The notes under the pieces are model-generated. The model had not been told where the DNA came from. It was given only the letters and a program-made list of their open reading frames with translations, and searched no databases. Position numbers and translations under genes: made by a program. A stretch of 64,000 nucleotides of DNA, from NCBI RefSeq assembly GCF_011386835.1, contig NC_088800.1, positions 80,850,981 to 80,914,980 of the forward strand, written 5' to 3'. The number at the start of each line of letters is the position of its first letter. Within the stretch, counting starts at the first letter, position 1. This DNA comes from Chrysemys picta bellii (taxonomy: Eukaryota; Chordata; Testudines; Emydidae). Below, one piece after another: positions 36,673 to 47,402 of this stretch.

Positions 36673-37124
36673 CAGGCTGGTGCTACCATTAAGGCAAATG
36701 AGGCGGTTGCCTAAGGCGCCAAGATTTGGGGGCGCCAAAAAGCGGTGCCCCCAATTTTTTTTACAGCGTTCCTATGCCCCCTCCCCGAGCACGTGGTCGC
36801 CGCTCCACTTCTCCCGCCTCCCAGGCTTGCGGCGCCAATCAGCTGTTTGGCGCCGCAAGCCTGGGAGGGGAGGAGAATTAGAGCTGGGGCAGCGTGCTTG
36901 GGGAGGAGGCGGAGTAGAGGTGAGCTGGGGTGGGGAGCTGCCACGGGGGGGGGGCGCCTCAGGGCGGGGGGGAGCTGCCGGGGGGGGCACCTCAGAGCAG
37001 GCGGGGGGAGCTGCCTCGGGGGGGGCACCTCAGGGCAGGGGGGGGCGGGGAGCTGCCGCAGGGCTCGGGGGGGGGCAAGGTGGAAGTTTCGCCTAGGGCG
37101 CGAAACTTCCTTGCACCGGCCCTG
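36673..37124. mobile_element. hAT-type element with G-rich tandem core
   Basis: The ends are caggctggtgctacc and the inverse of cagggccggtgcaagg. A perfect 8-bp target duplication gccagagg flanks it (36665-36672 and 37125-37132). The interior carries an inverted pair cttgcggcgccaa/ttggcgccgcaag and then the G-rich tandem array at 36920-37075. The long frames here (up to 197 codons, proline- or glycine-rich) are composition artefacts. Confidence 0.9.
36920..37075. repeat. G-rich tandem array, four units
   Basis: Four diverged units of roughly 35-40 bp follow the pattern gggagctgcc-(G)n-cacctcagggc-gggggg. The many runs of six to nine G on the plus strand could form G-quadruplexes. The array is wholly inside the hAT-type element. 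Confidence 0.8.
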
Positions 37125-37132
37125 GCCAGAGG

Positions 37133-38090
37133 CTCCTTTTGCTTTGGCCCCGATCCTGCTGTCCTCACCCACATTAATCTGACTGAATTCAAAGGATGAG
37201 TCAGGGCTGCAGAATAAGACAAGCAAGTCACCAAACAGTAATGCAATCTGTGGCAACCTCACCCTACCACCACCCATGTGGCAAACAAATACCCACTTGA
37301 ACATGGCCCCTGCCCCACTTGGCTACGTCAGGGCAGTACAGGCAGCTTAACAACCTCAGTTGTTCCTATGTAAAGCTTACCACTAGCTCCTTTTTCCTAA
37401 GAGAACGTATTGGGAGCTGATTTTGCCCTCCCTCACGCTGGTGTAAACCAGGAGTAACTCCACTGGAGAGACAGCGATGTAAGTGAATGGAGAACCAGGC
37501 CCTGGGTGGTTTTTAAGGAGGCGTTGTGCTGCCAGAAAACCCGCTGCAGCCCTGTATAAATTCAAACCACAAAGTCTCTAGCATACAAGGAATCTTTACT
37601 GATTCTTGGAATTATTTCTCTCTGGGCTTTATTAAGCGTTCGGTGCATTCAGACCTCTGCTGTCGTGTCCCCAATATCATGGGGACAAGTGTGCCTCATG
37701 CACCTTCCCTGCGTGAGACTCAGGAAATCACCTGCCTGAATTTCTGAACCCAGCCAGCGTGTACAGAATCCACACACTGCCAGTGCACACCACGCGGGAA
37801 GGGAAGGGATGTGAAAGGCCGCTGTGCTCTGGTACCTTGGGTAGCCAGACACCAATTAAAGGCAAGCAGGACCTGTATAGCTAGGTGGTGGCTTACGCTG
37901 ATTCCTACATGTGCACTCTATGCCTGGGGAGATATCTTGCTGAGTTTAGTGCAGGATGAGTCAATATAACCCATTCCAGCCTACGGTGCAGCAAGCCAAC
38001 GGATGGGACAGACAGACAGACAGAGCCCTGAGTAACCCTGTAATAGCTCCCCAATGCATCAACATGGAGCTGGTCTACAGGTGTTTCTCC
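37133..38090. other. Unrecognised non-coding stretch
   Basis: A piece at 37410-37500 belongs to the 'ggagtaactccactgga' dispersed repeat. The rest was not recognised. Confidence 0.35.
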
Positions 38091-38097
38091 TGCTGGG

Positions 38098-38218
38098 TAG
38101 GGTGACCAGCTAGCAAGTGTAAAAAATCGGGACGGGGGTGGGGGGGGGGGGTAATAGGTGCCTATATAAGAAAAAAAAAACCAAAACGGGACTGTCCCTA
38201 TAAAATCGGGTCACCCTA
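38098..38218. mobile_element. hAT-type MITE (TAGGGTGACC family)
   Basis: The left end is tagggtgaccagctagcaag. The right end is shortened (aaaatcgggtcacccta), lacking the usual acatctg. A 7-bp direct repeat tgctggg flanks it (38091-38097 and 38219-38225). Confidence 0.87.
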
Positions 38219-38225
38219 TGCTGGG

Positions 38226-40320
38226 GGTGCTTGTATTTAAGGCCAAATCCTACCTCCCCTGAGCCAATACTGACCGGTTGGGCTCGGGAAAGGAGAGACC
38301 CCACTGATATGACTGAGATAGACTCCCCCTCCCCAGGCCACACAGGAACGCACCCCTGTCTCTCTCTCTCTGCAGCTCTAAAGCTCCTGTTGCTGTAGTA
38401 TCTAGAAGCCACTGTCAGATCTCTGTGCCGCTGCAGCATCAGCAGCACGTGCACTGCCCTGTTTCACAGAGACTGGTGCATCCCCCCAGCTATGTGACCC
38501 CTGGCCCCCCCAATATACACACACTCTACCCCAACTTCACCCTGCCTTGCTGAGCTCTGAGATGTGCAAGGGTCGCAGCCCCCCCGTTTGTGTGGGGTCC
38601 CCCTCTGCACTGGAACTGGGTCCTGCCCTAGAGGGGAGCACAGCTCTTCAAGCTGTAGCACTGGGGACGCATATCACCTGCGTGCCCTCATCTCTGCTGG
38701 CCCCTGACCCAGCTGGAGGGCTGTTTGTTTCTTGCTAGCATTGTTAATAATGATTCAGTGTCATGGATTTTGTGGGGGATGCAAACCCCTCTCCTTGCCA
38801 CCAGCCCCAAAACGACAACCCCAGGAAGTCAACACGGCCCGATCCCCGTCATCCGGACCAGATCCACAATGGGCTGAGTTTGTGGTTTCGCCTGCTCTGG
38901 AGACAGATTGTTCTTAATCTCTGCACAGAGCAATGAAAGGGCCCAGGGGTGAAATCAATGCATTAATAAACAAGGCAGAGCGCTGGTGGATATCACACAG
39001 CGAGATGGCTGGAGGGAGAGGAGAAAAAGAAAGCAAAACTTGGCTGTTGGCACAGGCGGCCAGAGTTGTGATGCCAGTAATTACCCAGAGCACTAGGGTA
39101 ATTTACCCTGGGCGATTGAAAACAATGTGCTCTTATTTAATCTATGATTTCTTAAGCCTGCACGTTGCTAACCTCGTGTCCTGTACTTTCCCGTTCACCG
39201 CAGATTCCACAATCTCTAACACTGGGACGTTCATGATGCTTGGTCTGTTTGCAGGGCTGTGAAATGCCGTGCTGATAAGAAGGAAACTGGCATGAAAGTG
39301 AATCGCATGTGACTGGCAGAGAGAGGACCAGTGGGAAGCAGACACTGGAATTTTGGGGGATTTTTTTTTTTGCTATTGAACTTTTTTCCTTCTACCTGAG
39401 TGTGACTCAGAAAAGGGAAATGCTGGAAAGAAAGGCCTGTGGTTAGATCACTGGACTGAGCCCTGGGGGAGGGGGGTTCATGTCCCAGTTCTGTCAGTCT
39501 CCCTGAGTGACCTTGTCTCCGAGTGCCTCACCTGTAAACAGCCTGATGATAATAACTCTTCCGCTCTTTGTCTGCCTTGTCTAACTGGAGCAAGGTCTCT
39601 CCCTATACAACGTCCAAGGGGCCCCCGATCTCAGAGGCCACCTTTAGGGCCTACCAGAATGCAAGTAAATAATAATTAAGCTGTCCTCATTTCTGCTCTT
39701 CTCCCCAGTAAAACACCTGGAGAAGATCTGGTTAGTCCCTGGTGCTCATCTGAGCCTGCCAGTGCAGGACTGTTCCTTCTCACTGACCTCCAAGCCCGCT
39801 TAACAACGAGAACAACCATCTGACATGTAACCCCACCGGTGCCGAGTAAAGCAAACAGAAGAACAAGCCCCTCATCAAACACAGCCTTCCGAATTTTCCT
39901 TCAAACAAGCCCTGTGCACAAACCCAGTAAACAGCTTCGGCCTTGCACCCTGCCCAACCAAGGAGACGAGACAATTCCACCGCCAAGGATTCCTTCCACC
40001 AAGCTCTTAGATGTACAAATCCATCAGCTCCAGCTCCTGACCTGGAGCTGAGATGGTCCCACAACAGACCAGATCTCGCTGGCGGGAAGTTTTTCCTTGC
40101 ATTCAGCCGATATCCCCCTGCCTTTCCTCACTCCATTCCATTATCCCTAGGAATTCCGCTCCCCACTAGAACTTTTCTCTCCCACCTCAGTCTTTACAGC
40201 CTTCAAATATTTGTTGACCGTTATCATGTCCCTAGTAATCTCTTTCCATGCTGTATACATTTAACTCTTTCATCCTTCCTCCCAAGACAATATTCCCGCC
40301 CTCTGCTCTGTTTTATTGCT
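38226..40320. other. Mostly unrecognised non-coding stretch
   Basis: About 39430-39570 is a diverged sense copy of the MIR-like SINE (ggcctgtggttagatcactg and gagtgaccttgtctccgagt). A poly-T run lies at 39359-39371. No gene was found. Confidence 0.4.
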
Positions 40321-40328
40321 CTCCTCTC

Positions 40329-40682
40329 CAGGGGTGCCGACTTTCTAATTTCCCCGGGGGTGCTCGACCTCCACTCGATCCCAGACCCTGCCCCACTCCA
40401 CCCCTGCCCCCAAGGCCCTGCCACCACCCAGCCTCTTCCTGCCCCCACTCCGCCCCTCTCCCAAGCGCGCCCTGCCCCCCGCTCCACCTCTTCCTGCCCC
40501 CACTCCTCCCCCTTCCCCCCAGTGCCTCCTGCACGCCACTGAACAGCTGATCACTGGTGGGTGTGAGGCGCTGAGGGGAGGGGGAGAGCTGATTGGTGGG
40601 GCCACCAGTGGGTGCTGAGCACCCACTATTTTTTTTCCATGGGTGCTCCAGCCCCCGAGCACCCACGGAGTCGGTGCCTATG
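40329..40682. mobile_element. hAT-type element, 354 bp (CAGGGGTGCCGACT ends)
   Basis: The ends are caggggtgccgact and the inverse of cataggcaccgact. A perfect 8-bp target duplication ctcctctc flanks it (40321-40328 and 40683-40690). The C-rich interior (cttcctgcccccactccgcc and similar) resembles, in reverse, the G-rich core of the element at 19236-19657. The frames inside are artefacts. Confidence 0.9.
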
Positions 40683-40873
40683 CTCCTCTCAGTTCCCCCG
40701 TTCCCCATAGTTTGTAAATATATTTCTGGTGATAAGGCGCCTACATCTGAATACAATATCCCCCCACTTCCCTGCCCTATGACGTGATGTTCCTGTACAC
40801 ACGGCCCAGAGCTGTACTGGCCTAATATTCTTCTGCCAAATCACGCTGCAAACTCATGTCTAGTTTGCTATTC

Positions 40874-41545
40874 ACATAAGAACGGCCATACTGGGTCAGA
40901 CCAATGGTCCATATAGCCCAGTATCCTGTCTTCCGACATATGCCAGTACTGGAGGTTTCAGAGGGGATGAACAGAAAAGGGTAATGTTGAATGATCCATC
41001 CCTTGTTGTCCAGTCCCAGTTTCACGCAGTTGGAGGTTTAAGGGCACCTGGAGCATGGGGTTTCACCCCTGACCAGCCTGGCTAATAGCCATTGATGGAC
41101 CCATCCACCATGAATTACCTAATGTTTTTTTAAAGCAGTTATACTTTTGGTCTTCACAACATCCCATGGCAACGCGTTCCACAGGTTGACCGTGCGTTGT
41201 ATGAAGAAATACTTCCTTTGGTTTGTTTGAAAGCTGCTGCCCATTAATTTCATTGGGGGACCCCTAGTTGATGTGTTATGTGAAGGGGTAAATTATTACG
41301 TTTATTTCAGGTTATTCCTCCTCCCTATTCCCCATGAGATATTAGCTGAATTGTTCCAAGCGGAATCCCATTTTGCTACTGTCTGCTTTTCTTTCTAGTC
41401 TCTCTAGATCACTCTGTATCATTTCTCTGCTCTCACTGGTATTCACAGCACCACTGACTATAGCATCAGCCGCAAGCTTCATCACCGCGCGGTTCACTCC
41501 CTCTTGCCTTGTTTGTTATTATCATATTATCCTTATTCCCACGGT
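40874..41545 (-). mobile_element. CR1 LINE 3' part, antisense, 5'-truncated
   Basis: Reading on the minus strand, the element ends with ggaccattggtctgacccag and ggccgttcttatgt. This is the same terminal subtype as 59703. Upstream on that strand are remnants of the reverse transcriptase C-terminus, including the region around ttggggaccc and aagtatttcttcatacaacg. Many disruptions are present and no frame is intact. The right boundary is approximate. Confidence 0.75.
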
Positions 41546-41769
41546 ACCAACCCCCCAGGTACTTGGATACCATTGCAGACATATAGGCAATTCCGTCAAG
41601 GAAGAGGAACAAAGCGCCCACCCCTCCACCCCAGACTAGAACTGCAGACTTAATTAGTAAGAGGAATCAGTGCAAGGTGGCTTATTAGCGTTCTCATTTC
41701 AGCCCCCAGTTCCTAGGAAACAGCTTGTCGAAAGAGTAGAGTCCCACGCTGCATCTTGGCTACAGCTCC

Positions 41770-42072
41770 AGTGCTAGCAAATTCAGCATCGCTGGGATTT
41801 AATCACGAGTCTCACAATATTTGCTTTTGTTTTTCTTAAGGCTCCAGCTGCTGGAGTCACATGGGGTTACCCCAGCTTGCTGGCTTTTTCATTTTTTCCC
41901 AAGGAAGTTTCCAAAGAAAAAGCTTGAAAATGTGATTCCCTAAAGACTCAAAACCCAGAAGGCAAACACAAAGCCCCTGACTCCGATTGTTTTTAAAATC
42001 TCATGATTGTTTTTTTGGGGAGGGGGAGAGCCTGACTTATGATTTTTGAACTTTGGGGGTTGGCAAGACTGT
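41770..42072 (+). mobile_element. TTGCCAACTCTC-family element, old copy
   Basis: A diverged copy of the family seen at 43988, 46009 and 48826. It has the order tttaatcacgagtctcacaa, aggctccagctgctggagtc, atctcatgattg, gcctgacttatgatttttga and ends ggttggcaagactg. A CR1 3' end abuts it directly on the right. Confidence 0.65.
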
Positions 42073-42166
42073 GATTTAGTTGGGGTTGATCCTGTTTTGA
42101 GCAGGGGGTTGGACTAGATGACCTCCTGAGGCCTCTTCCAACTCTAATCTTCTATGATTCTATGAA
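42073..42166 (+). mobile_element. CR1 LINE 3' terminus, short
   Basis: It contains ttggggttgatcctgttttg, agcagggggttggactagat, gacctcctgaggcctcttcc, and ends with the characteristic tctatgattctatga repeat. Only the last 90 or so bases remain. Confidence 0.85.
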
Positions 42167-42415
42167 CATCTCAGCCTTCCTCTGAGACTGTTCTACCTCT
42201 GTGCCCCCTGGGTTTGAACTGAGTGTGTCCCTCACAGGTGAGAACTGCAGGATCAGCGGAATATGCTAGGGGTAAATTCAGAGGCGGCCTGCCAAAGACC
42301 GCGGTGACCTCAGAGCTATAAGGGTTTGAAGATGCTATCTATATCTAGGGTTTCACATCACACCCTGTATCCGGGTAAGATAATGGCCCAGCTATTGGAC
42401 AGCAGCCAGTGTATA

Positions 42416-43205
42416 GACTCATAGAATATCAGGGTTGGCAGGGACCTCAGGAGGTCATCTAGTCCAACCCCCTGTTCAAAGCAGGACCAATCCCCAACTA
42501 AATCATCCCAGCCAGGGCTTTGTCAAGCCGGGCCTTAAAAACCTCTAAGGAAGGAGATTCCACCACCTCCCCAGGTAACCCATTCCAGTGCTTCACCACC
42601 CTCCTAGTGAAATAGTGTTTCCTAATATCCAACCTAGACCTCCCCCACTGCAACTTGAGACCATTACTCCTTGTTCTGTCATCTGCCACCACTGAGAACA
42701 GCCGAGCTCCATCCTCTTTGGAACCCCCCTTCAGGTAGTTGAAGGCTGCTATCAAATCCCCCCTCACTCTTCTCTTCTGCAGACTAAATAACCCCAGTTC
42801 CCTCAGCTTCTCCTCGTAAGCCATGTGCCCCAGCCCCTAATCATTTTTGTTGCCCTCCACTGGACTCTCTCCAATTTGTCCACATCCCTTCTGTAGTGGA
42901 GGGCCCAAAACTGGACGCAATACTCCAGGTATGGCCTCACCAGTGCCAAATAGAGGGGAATAATCATTTCCCTCGATCTGCTGGCAATGCTCCTATTAAT
43001 GCAGCCCAATATGCCATTGGCCTTCTTGGCAACAAGGGCACACTGCTGACTCATATCCAGCTTCTCGTCCACTGTAATCCCCAGGTCCTTTTCTGCAGAA
43101 CTGCTGCTTAGCCAGTCGGTCCCCAACCTGTAGCGGTGCCTGGGATTCTTCCTTCCTAAGTGCAGGACTCCGCACTTGTTAAGATTTCTTTTGGCCCCAA
43201 AAGAT
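42416..43205 (-). mobile_element. CR1 LINE with broken reverse-transcriptase C-terminus
   Basis: An antisense CR1, 5'-truncated near 43205, with its 3' terminus at 42416 (attctatgagtcta on the minus strand). Two minus-strand frames cover the C-terminal part of the ORF2 reverse transcriptase. One is about 42825-43200, with motifs SSAEKDLGITVDEKLDMS and LVRPYLEYCVQFWA. The other is 42498-42824, with [16 protein letters not shown] and [14 protein letters not shown]. One frameshift near 42820 separates them. The fingers and catalytic palm, and the endonuclease, are lost by truncation, so the copy cannot move itself. Confidence 0.9.
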
Positions 43206-43987
43206 GCCGAGAATAGCCTCCACTTGCTCAGATGGCCCCATGAGACACACCGCCCCCCGCCCCGCCCCCGCAAGTCCACGCCTTGCTGTTTAGTACAATC
43301 CTTTGTTTATGGTCCCATTGCCAGTTTCCACTCCCATAACAGCTGCCCAAGCTCATTCTGAGAGAAGGAACTAGTGTGATACCGGATGCTACACGGAATT
43401 CGAACCATGTTACCCCAGCCACTCCGTTTACAATGGCACCCAAGGCCCAGACCTGCAGGGCTGGATCACGCTGATCACGGCTCCCTGGTTTTGGCAAGAG
43501 GAATGGTGGCGATTCAGAAGACCCAGGTCAGAGCAAACAGCACAATGAACTCCAGCTTCTGTTGAGCTCTGCAGTTCGTTTAGCTGCCCTCTTCATCAGG
43601 GGCCTTTCCTCTTGATTTATAAGGCCCATGCCAGACATTTGGGTCTTGGCAATTTGACGGCTGGAGTGTGCACTCTGCCAAACGTTCCCCCAAAGGAAAA
43701 CACAGCAGAAGCTGCACAGTCTCCACTCGGTCAGTGCCATCCAGCAGCCTTGCCCTGTAGTTGGACTGAGACAGAGGGTCAAGTTTCAAGAGGGAGCTAG
43801 ACTGGTGAGACCAGATGTTCATGGATGCAAGCCTGCGGGCTTGGCCATTGTTAGATCAACTGCAGAACCTCAGCCTGTAGCAATGGTCTCTCAGCATGTT
43901 TAATACAGCTCTGTGTCTTGCAACAGGGCCTGCCCGCTGTGTCACTTAATGCTCAGGAAACATGTTCCATATTCACCCCTTTGCTCA

Positions 43988-44290
43988 GTGTTGACAACTC
44001 TCGTGATTTTACTGTGAGTCTTGAGCTCTTGGGTGTAATTTTGAAAGCCCCAGCTCCTGGATTCAAATGATTGCATTAGAATCTCAGCTTTCATTTTTGA
44101 AATGAAAGCAAGTTTCTAGTTCTCGTGGTTGCCGAGAAAAGCTTGAAAACAACGAAAATGTGTGAGACCTACAGGCTCAGAAACCATCAGGCAAAGAAAA
44201 GGAACCCAAAAGGTGTTAAAAAAAATCGTATGAATTTTGGGGCCCGAGCCTGACTCATCATTTTGGAATGCTTGAGGTGGCAATACTGGG
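43988..44290 (+). mobile_element. TTGCCAACTCTC-family element, diverged copy
   Basis: It begins cagtgttgacaactctcgtg and ends gcttgaggtggcaatactgg. The ends are near inverted repeats (CAGTgTTGaCAAC against CAGTATTGCCA), as in a hAT-type element, but no 8-bp duplication is visible. It is non-coding. Confidence 0.7.
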
Positions 44291-44320
44291 CCCTAGTCAG
44301 CCAGCCAGTTTGGTTCTGCC

Positions 44321-45435
44321 TGACGCCTACCTGGAGTGGCTCAAAAGCGTGAGAACCAACCTCAGGGCAGACTGTTAAGAAGCAGGACACACACCCCAAA
44401 TTGGTTGTGAGTTCCATACTTGGATTTTGCTAACCAAGGATCAAGTGTGAACTCTTCAGGCACTACAGCAGCCTTAACATGGCATCCCAGTCAGTCCCCC
44501 TGGGTACTCCAGTCTGTCTTGCCACCTAGGCAAGCCTGCCTTTGTGATAGATGGTCCCTTACACCAAAAATCACAACATTCAGGTTACACCCAATCCCAA
44601 AGAACTGGTCGCTTACACCAGGTTAATTGTATTTTAGATTTCATGCCAAAGACAAGGTTTGTAGCCAATCCTATAATAAACTATCTAAAGATTTATTCGC
44701 TAAGAAAAATAAAGAGTTATTTACAAGGTTAAAGCAGGTAAACATACACACACAAATGAGTGACAGTCGTAGGTTCCAAAAGGCGATAGAAACAGCTGTA
44801 ATGGGCAAGCTCTAGAAGTCCTTTAGTGCTAACACAGGCTAAACAGCTGGGGATCCTTTGCATATGCTTAGAAATCTTGCCCTCCCAAAGCTCAAGCAGT
44901 ATGGAGATACAGTTTCTTTGGGTTAGGGATTTTTATTCCCTTTCCCTCCGAGTTCAAGCTCATGGGATGAGTTCACCCGCAGGTCTCCTCTTCATTGGAG
45001 CAGCTGGGGGTGGTGGAATGGGAGGAAGGCAATTAACAAAGCCTTTGTTCTTTGATGTTTCACAGTGACTAATTTGGTTTACATGGGCCTTCTTGGTGGG
45101 CAGAACCTACCACCTTCTGTAGGAAGCCAGCATTTTACATTAATTAATGGTTCTTTCCTGTTTGATGACTTACTCGATTATAGAGGATTACAATGCAAAC
45201 ACTTAATATCACTTTATCACATGGGGCACTGCTGTTCTAAACAAGCTTAACACATGTTGCATCTCTCGAAGGGTTTCATAATGTCGACACTAAACACAGA
45301 CTTATAAACTTAACATCTGATTTAACAATGCTAACACACAGGTGAGTCGGCCTAATTCCAGCCAGGTATTTGCCAGTGTTCAGTTGGGACACAGAGTCCT
45401 TGGCACGAGCTGGTCCCTGGCTTGCCAGTGTCACA
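44321..45435 (-). mobile_element. LTR, antisense, related to the LTR at 31348-32373
   Basis: On the minus strand it starts tgtgacactggcaagccagg, mirroring the tgtgatgctggcagaccagg start of the sense LTR. It has an AATAAA at 44697-44692 in the same context (attggctac nearby) and the shared gtctgccctgaggttgg block near its end. No 5-bp target duplication was found (ctgcc on the left, taact on the right), so the left edge may be eroded or the copy rearranged. There are no internal genes. Confidence 0.78.
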
Positions 45436-46008
45436 TAACTCCTCCCTCTCCGAACCTTTAGGGTGAGATGAATTTGTCAATGAACAAGATTTAGAGTTCT
45501 TTGGATATCCTACAGTACAGGAAAACAACAGGCAATACAAACCCAGAGGCCAGCACTAGGTTATCATTGAACTGGCAGTACTGTAAGTATTTACCAAAAG
45601 TGTTTAACAACAAAAAAACCACCCCTGGTTCTATTGAAACGGTGATTTCCTTTCAGCATGGACTTGGCAGTGTTCATGTAACTTCTCATCAACGTGGGTT
45701 CTGCAATCTCTAGTACAGGAACAATCGAGCTCTTTTCTCCATTTGCATAGCTGGGAAATTGATAAGAAGGAATCAGTGTGTGAAAGTGAAAGCCATGTGA
45801 CTGGGTCTATTATCCCCTACTGGATAGGTTCAAAGGCACAGGAAGTAGTTAGCTACCCAATTATCACTGACTGCCAATGGGACTTAGAAGCCTAATGAAA
45901 AATTTCCCCTTATAGTGATTCTAAACTGAACAATGCTCTCATCTCAGATCTCCTTCCAAACTCTCAAGGTAAAACCTTGACCAAAAAACCTGATCCAGTG
46001 TCCTCTGC
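45436..46008. other. Unrecognised non-coding stretch
   Basis: No gene or named repeat was recognised beyond AT-rich sequence. Part may be LTR-flanking internal sequence, but nothing retroviral was identified. Confidence 0.3.
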
Positions 46009-46345
46009 CCCCTACCCCAAGTTAGTGTTGCCAACTCTCAGGATTTTATTGTGAGCCTCACAACGCTGGACATTTTTCTTAAAGCCCCAGCTCCTGGAGT
46101 CATGTGAAATATGGAAGACCCTCTGCTTTCACTTAAAAAGGGATTATAGCCCTGGTAGTTAAGGAGAAAAATATAAACATGTGACTCCAGTGTACTCCAA
46201 AGGCTTGGAAACTAGAAGATAAGGTTTAAAAGAAAAATCTCAATGTGTTATTGTTTCCAAAAACTTGTGATTTGTTAAGCCAATCTCATGATTTTTGGGG
46301 GGCCTGACTCGTGATTTTTTTTTAACGTTTAGTCTTTGCAATACT
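46009..46345 (+). mobile_element. TTGCCAACTCTC-family element, young copy 1
   Basis: It runs from about cccctaccccaagttagtgt through tgccaactctcaggatttta to gtctttgcaatactga. By eye it differs from the copy at 48826-49166 at only about 15-20 positions over some 325 bp. The terminal TTGCCAAC and TTGCAATACTG are weak inverted repeats. There is no coding capacity. Confidence 0.78.
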
Positions 46346-46649
46346 GATTGCCGTATTCATCTAGACTGTGAAGCATGGAGATCTCAGCAGTGAGGCCCGG
46401 CTGTGATCAGGAGGTTCTATGGAGCTCTGTAAGGACCAGGGCAACAAAAGAAACCCTCTTGTTCACTGCATCCTTCACCAGATCTTGAAAGTCTGGATTC
46501 CTTTTTGTCTATCTAGACTGGGATATTTAAAGGGCCTAAAGGAGTTAAGCACCTAACTCCCATGGAAATTGGGCATCTAATCCTAACCATTAAGTTCCTT
46601 TGAAATCCCAGCTCCAGGCCATATTAGCTGGGGTCACTGAATGTGACAG

Positions 46650-46790
46650 GTTTCAGAGTAGCAGCCATGTTAGTCTGTATCCGCAAAAAGAACAGGAGTA
46701 CTTGTGGCACCTTAGAGACTAACAAATTTATTTGAGCATAAGCTTTTGTGGGCTACATCCCACTTCTTCAGATGCATAGAATGGAACATA
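46650..46790 (-). mobile_element. Penelope-like element, inverted 3' arm
   Basis: This is the reverse complement of the Penelope 3' terminus. It starts tttcagagtagcagccatgt and runs to cccacttcttcagatgcata. It contains the stem gtgggctacatcccac in inverted orientation. It lies upstream of, and opposite to, the Penelope fragment at 46890-47385 and is separated from it by about 100 bp that includes a TA/CA-rich stretch. Confidence 0.75.
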
Positions 46791-46882
46791 TATTGAGGAG
46801 ATATATATACACACACATACAGAGAGCATGAACAGGTGGGAGTTCATTGATAGTTCATTGTTAGATATTGGGAAACAATAGA

Positions 46883-47115
46883 CCCAATCTCTCTGGTCAC
46901 ACAATAACAGACCTCAAAGTGGCAATTCTTCAACAAAAAAACTTCAAAAACAGACCCAACGTGAAGCTGCAGAACTGGAATTAATTTGCAAACTAGATAC
47001 CATCAGATTAGGCCTGAATAAAGACTGGGAGTGGTCATTACAAAACCTAAGCTTAATTTCCCCAGTACTAATATCTCCCTACTGTTACTCACACCTTCTT
47101 GTCAACTGTCTGTAA
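46883..47115 (+). pseudogene. Penelope-like element: C-terminal tail of the GIY-YIG region
   Basis: The frame from 46883 reads PNLSGHTITDLKVAILQQ and onward. After one frameshift near 46950 it continues QREAAELELICKLDTIRLGL and on to a stop at 47113-47115. The pattern histidine, then V-x-I/L, then R-E-x-x-E/W-x-x-x-L-x-T and GLN is the C-terminal end of the GIY-YIG endonuclease domain of Penelope-like retroelements. The reverse transcriptase and most of the endonuclease are missing, so this is a dead 5'-truncated copy. The family identification is from motif memory. Confidence 0.7.
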
Positions 47116-47385
47116 TGAGCCACTCTCTTACCACTTCAAAAGTTATTTTTCCTCTCTTGGTATCCTGCTGTTAATTGATTTATCTCGTTAGCCTGACCTA
47201 ACACTTGGTAAAGCACCCCCATCCTTTCATGTATTTATACCTGCTCCTGTAGTTTTTACTTCATACATCCGAAGAAGTGGGCTCTAGCCCACGAAAGCTT
47301 ATGCCCAAATAAATTTGTTAGTCTCTAAGGTGCCACAAGGACTCCTCGTTTTTTTTGCTGATACAGACTAACACGGCTACCACTG
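46890..47385 (+). mobile_element. Penelope-like element, 5'-truncated copy
   Basis: It includes the GIY-YIG remnant, a 3' untranslated part, and the 3' terminal sequence (catccgaagaagtgggctct, caaataaatttgttagtctc, taacacggctaccactgaaa). A direct repeat aatagaccca flanks the body (within 46873-46889 and 47386-47402), which suggests a target duplication of about 10-16 bp from target-primed reverse transcription. Confidence 0.75.
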
Positions 47386-47402
47386 AAACCAATAGACCCA
47401 GT

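Noticed and set aside
36638..37304. Long GC-rich frames (up to 197 codons) on both strands
   Set aside because: They lie in the G-rich tandem core and inverted parts of a hAT-type element, are glycine- or proline-rich in every frame, and carry no domain motif.
40313..40756. Frames of 105-147 codons over a C-rich region
   Set aside because: They are contained in or overlap the hAT-type element 40329-40682 and follow its low-complexity composition.
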